Origin: Weeksella virosa DSM 16922
GTDB taxonomy: Bacteria > Bacteroidota > Bacteroidia > Flavobacteriales > Weeksellaceae
Assembly: GCF_000189415.1 (NCBI RefSeq)
Contig: NC_015144.1
Coordinates: forward strand, 1,474,001 to 1,538,000
DNA length: 64,000 nucleotides
Direction: 5' to 3'
In this document: positions 17,005 through 26,576 of the stretch, in pieces
How the letters are laid out: each line of letters starts with the position of its first letter
Numbering within the stretch: the stretch's first letter is position 1
Notes under the pieces: model-generated
What the model saw: the letters and a program-made list of their open reading frames with translations, nothing else
What the model was told of the DNA's origin: nothing
Databases searched by the model: none
Made by a program: the position numbers and the translations under genes

Positions 17005-18642
17005 ATGCGGTTTGTTTATATATATTTTTTGAGTTTTTTATTGTTCTCGATCTCTACAGAAGCTCAGATTTTTCAATCCACAAAAGACTTCAGTCGACAA
17101 GATACCTTACGTGGGAGCAATACCGAGTATAGAAATTGGTGGGACGTTCAACATTATTCTATTTCTGTGGAAGCCAATTTTGATACGAAATTTATTCAAG
17201 GTGAAACACAAATCGAGTTTTTGATTACCGAGGATAATAAAGGTAAATTGATGCAAATAGATTTACAACCACCTATGAAGATCACCAAAGCTTGGTTAGA
17301 TAATCAAGAAATTTCTATTGCTCAACGAGAAGGAAATGTGTACTTCTTTTCCGTAGGAAATTTATCCAAAGGCAACATTCACCGATTGAATTTAGCCTAC
17401 GAAGGAAACCCGAAAATTGCCGTAAAAGCTCCGTGGGATGGCGGATGGATTTTTACCAAGGACCAGAAAAATAGACCATGGATGTCGGTCGCTGTACAAG
17501 GTTTGGGGGCGAGTGCTTGGTTCCCAAACAAAGATTATCAAGGAGATGAACCCGATCGTGGAATAGAGCTCAAAATTATTACTCCGAGAGATATGATTGG
17601 GGTAGGAAATGGTCGCCTAAAAAGCTCGACAAAAGAAAATGGTAAAAACGTTTTTGTGTGGGAAGTGAAAAATCCGATCAATAATTATAATATCATCCCA
17701 TCAATTGGGCATTATGTGCAGTTCCAAGATCACTATATGGGAGAAAAAGGAAAACTCGATTTAGATTACTATGTATTGGATTATAACCTGAAAAAAGCAA
17801 AAAAACAATTCGAACAAAATAAAAGTATGTTGGCTTGTTTCGAGCATTGGTTTGGTCCGTATCCTTTCTACGAAGATTCGTACAAAATAATCGAGGCACC
17901 ACATTTGGGGATGGAACATCAGAGTGGAATTGCATATGGAAATCAATACAATAATGGTTATTTAGGTGGTGATGTGTCGGGAACTGGGCATGGCCTTTTG
18001 TGGGATTTTATCATCATTCACGAAGCCGGACACGAATGGTTCGGGAATAGCATTACCGCAAACGATGTAGCTGATATGTGGGTGCACGAAGCGTTTACGT
18101 CTTATGCAGAAACTTTGTATACCGAATGTCAGCAAGGAAAAAAAGCAGCCGATGAATACAACATAGGGATACGGCAAAACATTGTAAATAGTAAACCAAT
18201 AGTTGGGGTCTACGGCGTGCAACAGGAGGGTAGTGCCGATATGTATTATAAGGGGGCGAACATGTTGCATACTTTGCGAACATGGCTCGATAACGACTCG
18301 CTCTTTAGAGAAATTCTGCGAGGCTTAAATCGAGATTTTTATCACCAAACCGTAGACGGAAGTGAAGTGGAAAATTATATCGCTAAAAAATCTGGGTTGG
18401 ATTTGAATGTTTTTTTTGATCAATATTTGCGTTCTATAAATGTTCCTACCTTAGAAATTAAACAAAATAACAATCAAATAACGTATCGATATACTTCTGT
18501 TTTACCAAACTTTACTATGCCATTGCGATTAGAAAACGGTCAGGTAATTTATCCTACCGAAAAATTTAAAATATTCGAAGGTAAGCCAGAGGATTTTAGA
18601 ATTCTACCGACGTACTATATTTACTACAAACAAGAGGAATAA
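17005..18642 (+). CDS. M1 family metallopeptidase (aminopeptidase-like), exported
   Basis: This 545-residue protein starts with a signal peptide (MRFVYIYFLSFLLFSISTEAQ). The M1 N-terminal beta domain follows, then the gluzincin catalytic core. The zinc motif HEAGH lies at residues 339-343 and the third ligand Glu362 in WVHEAFTSY. The substrate motif near residues 304-312 reads GMEHQSGIAYGN where E. coli PepN has GAMEN. It probably cleaves N-terminal residues of peptides in the periplasm or outside the cell. It is shorter than PepN (about 870 residues) and lacks the helical C-terminal domain, as is common for Bacteroidota versions. It is divergent from the frameshifted HExxH gene, with 91 bases between. 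Confidence 0.9.
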   Translation: MRFVYIYFLSFLLFSISTEAQIFQSTKDFSRQDTLRGSNTEYRNWWDVQHYSISVEANFDTKFIQGETQIEFLITEDNKGKLMQIDLQPPMKITKAWLDNQEISIAQREGNVYFFSVGNLSKGNIHRLNLAYEGNPKIAVKAPWDGGWIFTKDQKNRPWMSVAVQGLGASAWFPNKDYQGDEPDRGIELKIITPRDMIGVGNGRLKSSTKENGKNVFVWEVKNPINNYNIIPSIGHYVQFQDHYMGEKGKLDLDYYVLDYNLKKAKKQFEQNKSMLACFEHWFGPYPFYEDSYKIIEAPHLGMEHQSGIAYGNQYNNGYLGGDVSGTGHGLLWDFIIIHEAGHEWFGNSITANDVADMWVHEAFTSYAETLYTECQQGKKAADEYNIGIRQNIVNSKPIVGVYGVQQEGSADMYYKGANMLHTLRTWLDNDSLFREILRGLNRDFYHQTVDGSEVENYIAKKSGLDLNVFFDQYLRSINVPTLEIKQNNNQITYRYTSVLPNFTMPLRLENGQVIYPTEKFKIFEGKPEDFRILPTYYIYYKQEE

Positions 18643-18676
18643 TTGCAGTAGAGAAAGTTTGATGGTTTACTAACAA

Positions 18677-18717
18677 AAAACTCTCATCTTTGACTTTGTA
18701 GTTTGGATGAGAGTTTT
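18677..18717. terminator. Bidirectional terminator between the M1 peptidase and guaB
   Basis: AAAACTCTCATC (18677-18688) pairs with GATGAGAGTTTT (18706-18717) around a 17-base loop. It lies between convergent genes with A/T-runs at both sides. Confidence 0.75.
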
Positions 18718-18738
18718 CGGTATAATGTGAGAATTTGA

Positions 18739-20199
18739 TTAATTAGAATAATTCGGTGCTTCTTTGGTAATTATCACATCGTGCGGATGACTTTCATTGA
18801 GGCCTGCATTGGTAATACGAACCAGTTTACCATTGTTAATTAGGTCATCAATAGTCGCAGTACCGCAATAGCCCATCCCGGCACGTAAGCCACCACAAAG
18901 TTGATAGACAACTTCTTGGATAGATCCTTTGAAAGGTACGCGCCCTTCGATGCCTTCTGGTACTAATTTCTTAGTATCCGATTGGAAGTATCGATCTTTC
19001 GACCCTCTTCGCATTGCAGCCAAAGATCCCATACCTTGGTAGGTTTTGAACTTTCTACCTTGATAAATAATTTCTTCGCCAGGCGCTTCTTCAGTACCAG
19101 CAAAAAGACTTCCGAGCATCACAACATTTGCGCCCGATGCAATGGCCTTTACAATGTCGCCAGAAAGTTTTATACCACCATCACCGATTACCGATACATT
19201 TCTTGTTTTGGCATACTCGTGTACATCATAGATAGCCGAAAGTTGAGGAACGCCTACACCGGCAACAACGCGTGTAGTGCAGATAGATCCTGGGCCAACC
19301 CCAACTTTTAGGGCGTTGGCTCCCGCATCGATGAGTGCTTTTGCAGCTGCAGCAGTAACGATATTACCGCCAACAATATCCAATTCTGGAAAGGCATGGC
19401 GTACTTCTCTTACTTTGTCGATAACTCCTTTCGAGTGCCCGTGAGCAGAATCCAAGGCAATAACATCTACACCTTTGTCTACCAAGGCTTGCACACGTTC
19501 TAAGGTTTCTTGTCCGACACCCACACCAGCACCAACGCGTAAACGACCTTGTGAGTCTTTGTTTGCATTTGGATACTCGCTTAGATTGTCGATATCTTTG
19601 ATTGTTATCAGGCCGATTAATTTATTGTTATCATCAACAATAGGTAGTTTTTCTATTCTGTTACGGAGTAAAATTTCTTTCGCTTTGTCTAGGTCGGTAT
19701 TAATATCAGACGTTATGATATTCTCTTTAGTCATTACATCTTCTACCAATTGATCCATGTTTTTCTGGTAGCGGATATCTCGGTTGGTGATAATTCCTAC
19801 CAAAGATCTGTCTTCTTCGATAACTGGTAGACCAGAAATGCTGTATTGCATCATCAGTTCTTCGGCATCGCTTAGTTTATGATGTCTGCTTAGCGTAATC
19901 GGATTGGCAATCATTCCATTTTCAGAGCGTTTTACTCTATCTACTTGTACTGCCTGTTCGGCAATTGTCATGTTTTTATGAATGAAAGAAAGACCACCTT
20001 CGCGTGCAAGCGCTATGGCTAATTTCGATTCAGACACAGTGTCCATCGCAGCTGAAACAATAGGGATGTTGAGCTGGATTTTCTCGGTTAATCGGGTTTG
20101 TAAAGAAACTTGATTCGGTAGGATTTCGGAGTATGATGGAACTAAAAGTACATCATCAAAAGTAAATCCTGTCTGGATAATTTTATCAGATAAAGGCAT
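18739..20199 (-). CDS. guaB: Inosine-5'-monophosphate dehydrogenase
   Basis: The 486-residue enzyme oxidises IMP to XMP with NAD, the committed step to guanine nucleotides. The TIM-barrel begins with [18 protein letters not shown]. Two CBS domains are inserted at about residues 95-205. The catalytic loop [15 protein letters not shown] has its cysteine at 307, and the flap contains [16 protein letters not shown] near 395. Length is standard. It ends at a terminator shared with the convergent peptidase gene. A well-formed promoter lies very close upstream, so the leader is short. Confidence 0.97.
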   Translation of the reverse strand: MPLSDKIIQTGFTFDDVLLVPSYSEILPNQVSLQTRLTEKIQLNIPIVSAAMDTVSESKLAIALAREGGLSFIHKNMTIAEQAVQVDRVKRSENGMIANPITLSRHHKLSDAEELMMQYSISGLPVIEEDRSLVGIITNRDIRYQKNMDQLVEDVMTKENIITSDINTDLDKAKEILLRNRIEKLPIVDDNNKLIGLITIKDIDNLSEYPNANKDSQGRLRVGAGVGVGQETLERVQALVDKGVDVIALDSAHGHSKGVIDKVREVRHAFPELDIVGGNIVTAAAAKALIDAGANALKVGVGPGSICTTRVVAGVGVPQLSAIYDVHEYAKTRNVSVIGDGGIKLSGDIVKAIASGANVVMLGSLFAGTEEAPGEEIIYQGRKFKTYQGMGSLAAMRRGSKDRYFQSDTKKLVPEGIEGRVPFKGSIQEVVYQLCGGLRAGMGYCGTATIDDLINNGKLVRITNAGLNESHPHDVIITKEAPNYSN

Positions 20200-20213
20200 T
20201 GCTTTTTGCCAAG

Positions 20214-20243
20214 CAAATTTAAAATAAATCTATGAAATATCAA
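20214..20243 (-). promoter_or_regulatory. Consensus Bacteroidota promoter of guaB
   Basis: On the minus strand, TTG (20241-20243), a 19-base spacer and TAAATTTG (20214-20221) match the -33/-7 consensus. The -7 element ends only 14 bases before the ATG at 20199, so the mRNA leader should be very short. This is the second-best promoter match in the window, behind that of lptD. Confidence 0.7.
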
Positions 20244-20291
20244 ATTTTTAAATTAAAACTATTATCGAAGAAGTGATTAACAAAAAAATAG

Positions 20292-20299
20292 TAATTTCG
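20292..20299 (+). promoter_or_regulatory. Possible -7 element for the DUF2723 gene
   Basis: TAATTTCG differs from TAnnTTTG at one position and lies 26 bases before the ATG at 20326. No TTG is seen at the right distance. It supports the choice of the ATG rather than the TTG at 20314. Confidence 0.4.
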
Positions 20300-20325
20300 C
20301 AAGGTCATAACAATTGATTAGGAAA

Positions 20326-23300
20326 ATGAAATTGAAATTCAAAGATTGGAATAATTATCTAGGGTGGGCAATATTTTTGGTTGCCTCTATTGTATATTTA
20401 TCGACGATAGAGCGCTCTCTAAGTTTATGGGATTGTGGTGAGTACATTGTCTCATCTGCCAAATTGGGTGTTACACACGCACCAGGAGCTGCTTTTTTTC
20501 AATTGTTAGGGGCTGTTTGGTCGTTATTTGCATTCGGGCAAGGAGATGAGTATGCTTTGATTATCAATGCATCTTCTGCTATCTATAGCGCAATTACCAT
20601 TATGTTGTTGTTTTGGACGATCACTTTTTTTGTCAGAAAACTAATGCATGGTTCGATAGACAATACCAAGTCTGTTAATGAAATTATCTTGACAAAACCG
20701 CAACAAATTATTACATTAGGTGCAGGACTTGTCGGTGCCTCTGTATTTATGTTTTCGGATACATTTTGGTTTTCTGCTGTAGAAGGCGAAGTGTATGCAA
20801 TGGCATCTATGTTTACGGCACTAATTATTTGGTTAGGAATAAAGTGGGATGCAGATGCAGATTCATCAAGAGGCGATAAGTGGTTGGTGCTTATTTCTTT
20901 GGTTATTGGTTTGTCTATTGGTGTTCATTTAATGGTGATTCTAGCCATCCCGGTAGTGTGCTATTTATACTATGCACGCAAGTACACTGTGACCATAAAA
21001 AATTTTATTATAGGAAATATCATCACACTTTTAGTACTGATTTTTGCCTTCAAAATAATTTTCCCATTTACCATGAAGCTGTATGGTAAAGTAGAAATAT
21101 TTACTGTTAATAGTTTAGGTTTACCTTTTCATTCGGGGACATTTGTTACTACACTTCTACTGGTAGGATTATTTGGTTTCTTCCTGAAAACTTCGCGCCA
21201 ATACAAATGGAAAACAGTCAACACAGCATTGTGGTGTGTGATTTTCATGTTGGTAGGGTTTACATCTTGGTTAGTAATCCCGATTCGTGCCAATGCCAAT
21301 CCACACATGAATCTGAATGATCCTGATACAGCCTTGGGCATGTTAGACTATTTCAATCGTGTACAGTACGGAGATTGGCCAACAACCTATGGTCCTGTTT
21401 ATACAGCGCATATTGCCTCTGATGGTATAGAGCGAGATAGCAACGGTGACTATGCTTTCAAGGTTACTGGAGCAGAATACATCAAGGATAATCGTATTGG
21501 GAAATATGTAAAAGTAGCCGACCGAAGAGATTATATCTATAATGATAAATATGTAAAGTTTTTTCCGAAAATGTTCGATTCTAAAGCGGAAAGTATGGAG
21601 AATTATGCAGCAATGTATGGTTTCCCAGAATTCTCTTTGAATACGAGTTTCTTTACCAATTATGAAGATGACGAACAAACGAAAGCACAAAAAAGACAAT
21701 ATGCAGAGAAGGTGTATAATGATCTAATCACCAAAAAAGTTAACGGACAACTGAAAGTGGCTGACCTCAAAAAATATAACGAACTACTCAATATAGAACC
21801 ACCAACTTTTGGTCAACAGTTGAACTACTTCTTAGACTTCCAGATCAATTATATGTTTATTCGCTACCTGATGTGGAACTTCTCGGGCCGACAAAACGAC
21901 CTAGAAGGACATTTCGAAGCTGTTCGTGGAAATTGGGTTTCTGGAATTCCTTTTATAGACTCTATGCGAATCGGGGACCAAACTACCTTACCAGCCGATT
22001 ATAAAAATGATGGACACAATGTCTATTACATGTTGCCGCTTATATTAGGTTTGATAGGATTTGTTATACAGTTCAATAGAAACTTTGTCCATTGGTGGTC
22101 GATTTTAGCATTATTTATTATCACCAGTGTCGGAATTATTTTTTATACCAGTGTAAAACCTTTCGAACCTCGCGAGCGTGATTATGCCTTGGTTTCTTCT
22201 TTTTATGCCTTTGCGATTTGGGTCGGGATCGGTGTGTATGCCATCTTCTTAATGATAGAAAAACTAAAGAAACAAGCTCTTTCGTCTTCTGTAGCGATAG
22301 CTATTTCTGTAATCTGTATGGGAGTTCCTATTTTGATGGGGTTTCAGAATTGGGATGATCACGATCGGTCAGAGCGCTCTGTTGCACACGATTTGGCCTA
22401 CAATTATTTAATCGGATTGGATAAAAACTCGATTCTGTTTGTTTACGGCGATAATGACACATATCCTCTATGGGGCTTGCAAGAAACCGAACTATTCCGC
22501 GACGATGTGAAAATTGCTAACCTTACTTTAGCAAATTCACCTTGGAATCTAGAGCAACTTCTACGTAAAACCTACAATGCAGAAGGCTTACCAACAAACC
22601 TCAAATATTCTGACTTCCAAAGCGGAACAAACGATAATATATTTGTAGTAGATGGTTCTATAAAAAACCTATTCGATGAATTAAACTCCTATCTAAAAGA
22701 AGGAATTACTCTAGAAGCATTAAGTCAAATGTCGATAGACGAGGCACAAAGCAAGATGGTCGATGAGCGCATCGATGCATCGCAAATTTTGGCTGTATAC
22801 AATTCATTGAAAGAGGTTGAAAAATATGTAACTCAAGATTCGATGACCGCAAAAGAAGCAATCGACTTTATATTGGATAATAAAAATCCTGCAAAAAAAG
22901 CCTTGGCCGATTATTTTGGCTATCCAGTAGGTGCTGTGAATTTCTTGCCTGTAAGTAAAATTGTGGTTCCGGTAAACAAAGAAAATGTACTGAAGTATGG
23001 TATCGTAAGCCCTAAACAAAAAAATCAAATTGTAGATCAAATAGAGATTAATCTAAACTCAAGAACACTATACAAAGCCGATTTGATGATGCTGTCTTTG
23101 CTTGCAAACTATAAGTGGGATCGTGCAATGTATTTCAGTGGAGGTGGCGTGTATGATCCGAGTAGTATTTTCTATTTGCAAGATTATTTGCAGCATGCAG
23201 GATTGTCCTATAAATTTGTGCCTATCTATAAAAAATTCGGAGAAGGCGGAGTTGTAGGCTCTTCTGATGTAGATGCAATGCTGAAAACTTTCCAGCTTTA

Positions 23301-23949
23301 TCGATGGGGAGGTTTGAGTAATCCCGACGCATCATTCAGTCAGAACGAACGCAATTATACATCCTCATTTAGGAATGTTGCCATTCGTCTGGCAGAAGAC
23401 TTGATAAAAGAAGGACGGAATGCAGAAGCCAAAAAAGTTTTGGATAAAGTGATGAAAGAAATCCCAGCTTGGCCACAATATAATGTAGGCTCAGGTGTCT
23501 CTAGAATTGCTTCTGTATACGCACATTTGGGCGAAACAACCAAAGCAAATGAATTATTTACCTACGCCAAGAAGAATCTAGAAGCCAATAAAACTTATCT
23601 CGAAAAACTAAAACAACAAGGAATAAGTGGGGTGCTAAGTGAGTTGGCTAGCGTGAAGAATGATCTAATGATGGTAAATTATAATGAAATTAATGGTTTG
23701 GCTTCTGCTGGAAAAAAAGAACAGGCCATGATAAAATTCAAAGAACTATATTTACCCAAAAAACTAGCTTTTCTCAAACAGTATAACTCCTTTATGACCG
23801 ATCAACGAATCGACGAAACTGAGCAAGAAATTATTGTAAAACAATTCAATGAAATCAATGAATTGCTAGGCTTAATTCATGATGTTGATACTGCTTATGC
23901 TCAAAAAGAACAAAACGAGTTGTACCAAACGGTTGCTCCTGAAGATTAA
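20326..23949 (+). CDS. DUF2723 (TMEM260-like) large membrane protein, probable GT-C glycosyltransferase
   Basis: The 1207-residue protein begins with a hydrophobic helix and then STIERSLSLWDCGEYIVSSAKLG-type sequence, the DUF2723 signature with acidic residues after the first helix, as in GT-C enzymes. About eleven to thirteen helices span residues 10-680, with long loops between. The region from about 690 to 1207 is soluble, with helical repeats near its end. DUF2723 shares a family with TMEM260, a protein O-mannosyltransferase, so a role in protein glycosylation is a reasonable guess. An in-frame TTG at 20314 was rejected in favour of the ATG, which follows a weak -7 element at 20292-20299. 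It is monocistronic. Confidence 0.82.
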   Translation: MKLKFKDWNNYLGWAIFLVASIVYLSTIERSLSLWDCGEYIVSSAKLGVTHAPGAAFFQLLGAVWSLFAFGQGDEYALIINASSAIYSAITIMLLFWTITFFVRKLMHGSIDNTKSVNEIILTKPQQIITLGAGLVGASVFMFSDTFWFSAVEGEVYAMASMFTALIIWLGIKWDADADSSRGDKWLVLISLVIGLSIGVHLMVILAIPVVCYLYYARKYTVTIKNFIIGNIITLLVLIFAFKIIFPFTMKLYGKVEIFTVNSLGLPFHSGTFVTTLLLVGLFGFFLKTSRQYKWKTVNTALWCVIFMLVGFTSWLVIPIRANANPHMNLNDPDTALGMLDYFNRVQYGDWPTTYGPVYTAHIASDGIERDSNGDYAFKVTGAEYIKDNRIGKYVKVADRRDYIYNDKYVKFFPKMFDSKAESMENYAAMYGFPEFSLNTSFFTNYEDDEQTKAQKRQYAEKVYNDLITKKVNGQLKVADLKKYNELLNIEPPTFGQQLNYFLDFQINYMFIRYLMWNFSGRQNDLEGHFEAVRGNWVSGIPFIDSMRIGDQTTLPADYKNDGHNVYYMLPLILGLIGFVIQFNRNFVHWWSILALFIITSVGIIFYTSVKPFEPRERDYALVSSFYAFAIWVGIGVYAIFLMIEKLKKQALSSSVAIAISVICMGVPILMGFQNWDDHDRSERSVAHDLAYNYLIGLDKNSILFVYGDNDTYPLWGLQETELFRDDVKIANLTLANSPWNLEQLLRKTYNAEGLPTNLKYSDFQSGTNDNIFVVDGSIKNLFDELNSYLKEGITLEALSQMSIDEAQSKMVDERIDASQILAVYNSLKEVEKYVTQDSMTAKEAIDFILDNKNPAKKALADYFGYPVGAVNFLPVSKIVVPVNKENVLKYGIVSPKQKNQIVDQIEINLNSRTLYKADLMMLSLLANYKWDRAMYFSGGGVYDPSSIFYLQDYLQHAGLSYKFVPIYKKFGEGGVVGSSDVDAMLKTFQLYRWGGLSNPDASFSQNERNYTSSFRNVAIRLAEDLIKEGRNAEAKKVLDKVMKEIPAWPQYNVGSGVSRIASVYAHLGETTKANELFTYAKKNLEANKTYLEKLKQQGISGVLSELASVKNDLMMVNYNEINGLASAGKKEQAMIKFKELYLPKKLAFLKQYNSFMTDQRIDETEQEIIVKQFNEINELLGLIHDVDTAYAQKEQNELYQTVAPED

Positions 23950-23972
23950 TTGTTAATCTAAATAATAGTTCT

Positions 23973-23998
23973 AAGGACCTTTTATGGGTCCTTTTTTT
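23973..23998 (+). terminator. Intrinsic terminator after the DUF2723 gene
   Basis: AAGGACC pairs with GGTCCTT around a seven-base loop and is followed by a T-run. It begins 24 bases past the stop codon. Confidence 0.8.
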
Positions 23999-24154
23999 AT
24001 ATCTAATATTTGACATAATTGTTAACGATATAGTGTTGATGTTCAGTTGGTTGTGATTTTTCGAGTAAATATTTTGATAGAGATTTAACTTTTTGGCACG
24101 TAGTTTGGAAATATTGTCTACAGAAATAATAGAAAAAACATAAATTAAATAATT

Positions 24155-24664
24155 ATGAAAAAGTTAGTATTAGCAACAGCAGTTGCAGTTTTTGGAGTTG
24201 TAGGTTTACAAGCACAATCAACAGGTTTCGAAGCAGGTGTACATGTAGGTATTCCGGTAGGAGACGTTAGCGATGCATCAAACTTCAATATCGGTTTAGA
24301 CGTTGCTTATCTTTATCCAGTAGCTCAAAACTTCAGATTAGGATTAGCTTCAGGGTACGATCACTTCGTTGGAAAAGATAATGTAGACGATTTCGGATTT
24401 ATTCCGTTGGCTGCATCAGCAAAATTTACCCCAACACAAAACTTTTTTGTGGGAGCAGACTTAGGGTATGCATTTGCTACCAATGATGGTATGGATGGAG
24501 GCTTTTACTACCAACCAAAAGTAGGATATAGTGGAGCATTAGTAGACGTGTACGGATTCTACAAAGGAGTTTCCGGAACCAACAAATACGAGGTATTGGG
24601 AGTAGAATATAAAAACGACTGGAACATCGGTTCTGTAGGTTTAGGAGTTGCTTATAAATTCTAA
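24155..24664 (+). CDS. Small outer-membrane beta-barrel protein
   Basis: The 169-residue protein has a signal peptide (MKKLVLATAVAVFGVVGLQAQ) followed by alternating polar and hydrophobic strands rich in Gly, Tyr and Phe. It ends VGLGVAYKF, a C-terminal aromatic typical of outer-membrane barrels. Length suggests eight strands. The segment VHVGIPVGDVSD and the terminal AYKF recur in the next gene, so the two are tandem paralogues. Its own terminator follows directly, so it may be transcribed alone. Substrate or ligand is unknown; OmpX/OmpW-like is only a description of shape. Confidence 0.8.
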   Translation: MKKLVLATAVAVFGVVGLQAQSTGFEAGVHVGIPVGDVSDASNFNIGLDVAYLYPVAQNFRLGLASGYDHFVGKDNVDDFGFIPLAASAKFTPTQNFFVGADLGYAFATNDGMDGGFYYQPKVGYSGALVDVYGFYKGVSGTNKYEVLGVEYKNDWNIGSVGLGVAYKF

Positions 24665-24687
24665 TAAATTAACCATAAATTATAAGA

Positions 24688-24718
24688 AAAAGAGTAGTTT
24701 TGTAACTGCTCTTTTTTT
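24688..24718 (+). terminator. Intrinsic terminator between the two barrel genes
   Basis: AAAAGAGTAGTT pairs with AACTGCTCTTTT (one G-U pair) around a four-base loop, ending in a T-run. This suggests that the downstream paralogue has its own promoter. Confidence 0.8.
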
Positions 24719-24762
24719 GTGGTATTTTTTTTGCTACAATAAATTAAAATATATCAAATTTT

Positions 24763-25302
24763 ATGAAGAAAATAGTTTTAGGTATAGCTCTTTCTTTCGG
24801 AGCTGCATTCAATGTTCAAGCGCAAGAAGGCTTAGAAGTAGGAGTACACTTAGGGTTTCCGGTGGGTGATATCTCAAAAACTCATTCATTTGCTATCGGT
24901 GCAGATGCTGCATACCGCGTAGAAGTAATCGATAACCTGAAGGTCGGTGGAGCCGTTGCATTTGATCACTTTGTCGGAAAAGATGTTGCGAAAAACATAA
25001 ACGGAAACGGAAAAGATAAGTATGCAAATGTGACATATTTGCCATTGGCAGCTTCGGCAACGTATAATTTTACAGACGAATTTTTTGCAGGTTTAGATTT
25101 AGGATATGCCGCTTCCTTAAGTAGTGATTGGGATGGAGGATTCTATGCACAACCAAGAATCGGATATAATTTTGACCGTTTTGCGTTTTCTGGCTTCTTT
25201 AAATCAATCTCGAGCAAAGAAAAATATGTATACGAAGGAACAAATTTCGTAAACAAAACTACTGCAGGTGTAATTGGAATTGGTGCGGCGTATAAATTCT
25301 AA
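24763..25302 (+). CDS. Small outer-membrane beta-barrel protein, paralogue of the preceding gene
   Basis: The 179-residue product has a signal peptide (MKKIVLGIALSFGAAFNVQAQ) and then EVGVHLGFPVGDISKTHSF, closely similar to the opening of the gene at 24155. Shared features include a FDHFVGKD segment, YLPLAASATYNF, an acidic DWDGGFYAQP loop, and the end GIGAAYKF. It differs by a longer loop near residues 80-90 (NINGNGKDKYANV). It is predicted to be an eight-stranded outer-membrane barrel. The pair most likely arose by tandem duplication. Confidence 0.8.
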   Translation: MKKIVLGIALSFGAAFNVQAQEGLEVGVHLGFPVGDISKTHSFAIGADAAYRVEVIDNLKVGGAVAFDHFVGKDVAKNINGNGKDKYANVTYLPLAASATYNFTDEFFAGLDLGYAASLSSDWDGGFYAQPRIGYNFDRFAFSGFFKSISSKEKYVYEGTNFVNKTTAGVIGIGAAYKF

Positions 25303-25327
25303 TCAAGAAATATCATATAAAAAACTC

Positions 25328-25361
25328 AAAAAGGTTCGGACATCGTTCAGAACCTTTTTTT
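25328..25361. terminator. Bidirectional terminator between the barrel gene and the ABC permease gene
   Basis: AAAAAGGTTC (25328-25337) pairs with GAACCTTTTT (25350-25359), with A/T-runs at both sides, between convergent genes. The ABC permease stop is four bases away. Confidence 0.8.
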
Positions 25362-25364
25362 ATT

Positions 25365-26576
25365 TTAGGATACAATTGTTTTTCGGATAGAATAGCTCAA
25401 ATATAGACTATTAATAACCAGTAAGAGTAACATCAAACCAAAACCAATCAATACAACTTCGATAAAGTTAGAATTACTATTGATATTCAATTCGTTGAGC
25501 TTTGCATAGATACTTCTTACCGAAAACCAAACCGCCAACAATGCGATCACAAAAGTCAATAAAAGACTAAAAATAGTATACGATACATAGGGGCGAATCA
25601 ATTGTTGTGGCGAATAACCAATGTAGTGTAGGTCGCGCAGCTTTTCTTTGTTTTTTTCTACAATCAACTGAAAGTTAATGATCAATAACCAAATCGAAGC
25701 AACGACGATTAACAACCCAATTAGTAGTGTCACCGAGAATCCTATTTTTAGATAAAATAAAATTTCATTATTCTTCAGTTCGTCCCGGTTAATATCATAT
25801 TCTTTTTGTTCTAAAAAAGGCAAAGCCTTAGAACCGCTAAGCGCATTTGTTTCGATAATCAAACGAGAAGATGGTGTGTTTTTTTGGTCGGTTTGATAAT
25901 GTGTATTTGCCCACTCTAAAAAATTATCCGGCACCAAAATCGTATTGATTTTAGTGGTGAAATCGATAATTTTAGCCTGATAAAGTTGTTGATTTTCTCC
26001 TTTTCCTAAAAGAAGTTGAAACGGAATTTGTTTGAATAAACCTTCCGAAACCTGTGGTAATCCTTGACTGCTCGCAAAACCAAAATTGTATAAATTGAGA
26101 TAATTTTTGGGTAGAATGATCGGAATATAAGCGTCGCCTTCTTTCCATTGCCAACGCTCGTTATCGACTTCTAGAAAAGAGTTCGGTATTGATTCTAAAA
26201 ACAAATCAGTCGAAAAACCTCTGATACCAGCCACGCCACTAATCTGCAATTTTACCGGAAATTGACTGCTTCTGAAAATTCCTAACTGCTTTACGAATTC
26301 TTGTGATTTCAGTTCGTTGATTTCTCTCTCATCAAAAGTATTTTGCTTTCTGGTCAATGTGTTGATTGCAGAAACTTTTTTGCTGATGATAAGATAATTC
26401 CCTTTCCATAAAGCAGAATTGTCTTTTAGCTTGGGTGATAAATCCAAATATAGATGACTAGCAAGCAGGATAATATAAAACCCAATGATCGAAAAAAGTA
26501 GAAATGAAAATAATCGAACAAAACTAATGTTTTTTCTGAATAGTTTGTCGAGTAAAATACTAGAGTGTAACCGCAT
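25365..26576 (-). CDS. ABC transporter permease, FtsX/MacB-like
   Basis: The 403-residue membrane protein has a first transmembrane helix at about residues 22-45 and a large extracytoplasmic domain at about 50-270. Three helices follow near 275-300, 325-350 and 370-395, which is the FtsX/MacB-type plan. The start overlaps the 3' end of the ATPase gene by 17 bases, so the two are translationally coupled. It probably works with that ATPase on a lipoprotein, lipid or envelope substrate. It is short and divergent compared with MacB, and the substrate is unknown. Confidence 0.78.
   Translation of the reverse strand: MRLHSSILLDKLFRKNISFVRLFSFLLFSIIGFYIILLASHLYLDLSPKLKDNSALWKGNYLIISKKVSAINTLTRKQNTFDEREINELKSQEFVKQLGIFRSSQFPVKLQISGVAGIRGFSTDLFLESIPNSFLEVDNERWQWKEGDAYIPIILPKNYLNLYNFGFASSQGLPQVSEGLFKQIPFQLLLGKGENQQLYQAKIIDFTTKINTILVPDNFLEWANTHYQTDQKNTPSSRLIIETNALSGSKALPFLEQKEYDINRDELKNNEILFYLKIGFSVTLLIGLLIVVASIWLLIINFQLIVEKNKEKLRDLHYIGYSPQQLIRPYVSYTIFSLLLTFVIALLAVWFSVRSIYAKLNELNINSNSNFIEVVLIGFGLMLLLLVINSLYLSYSIRKTIVS

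Noticed and set aside
16697-17032. 111-codon plus-strand frame overlapping the frameshifted HExxH gene
   Set aside because: It lies antisense to the HExxH gene and has no recognisable features. The minus-strand protein is the conserved one.
24648-24869. 73-codon frame between the two barrel genes
   Set aside because: It crosses a terminator and the start of the second barrel gene and looks like chance.
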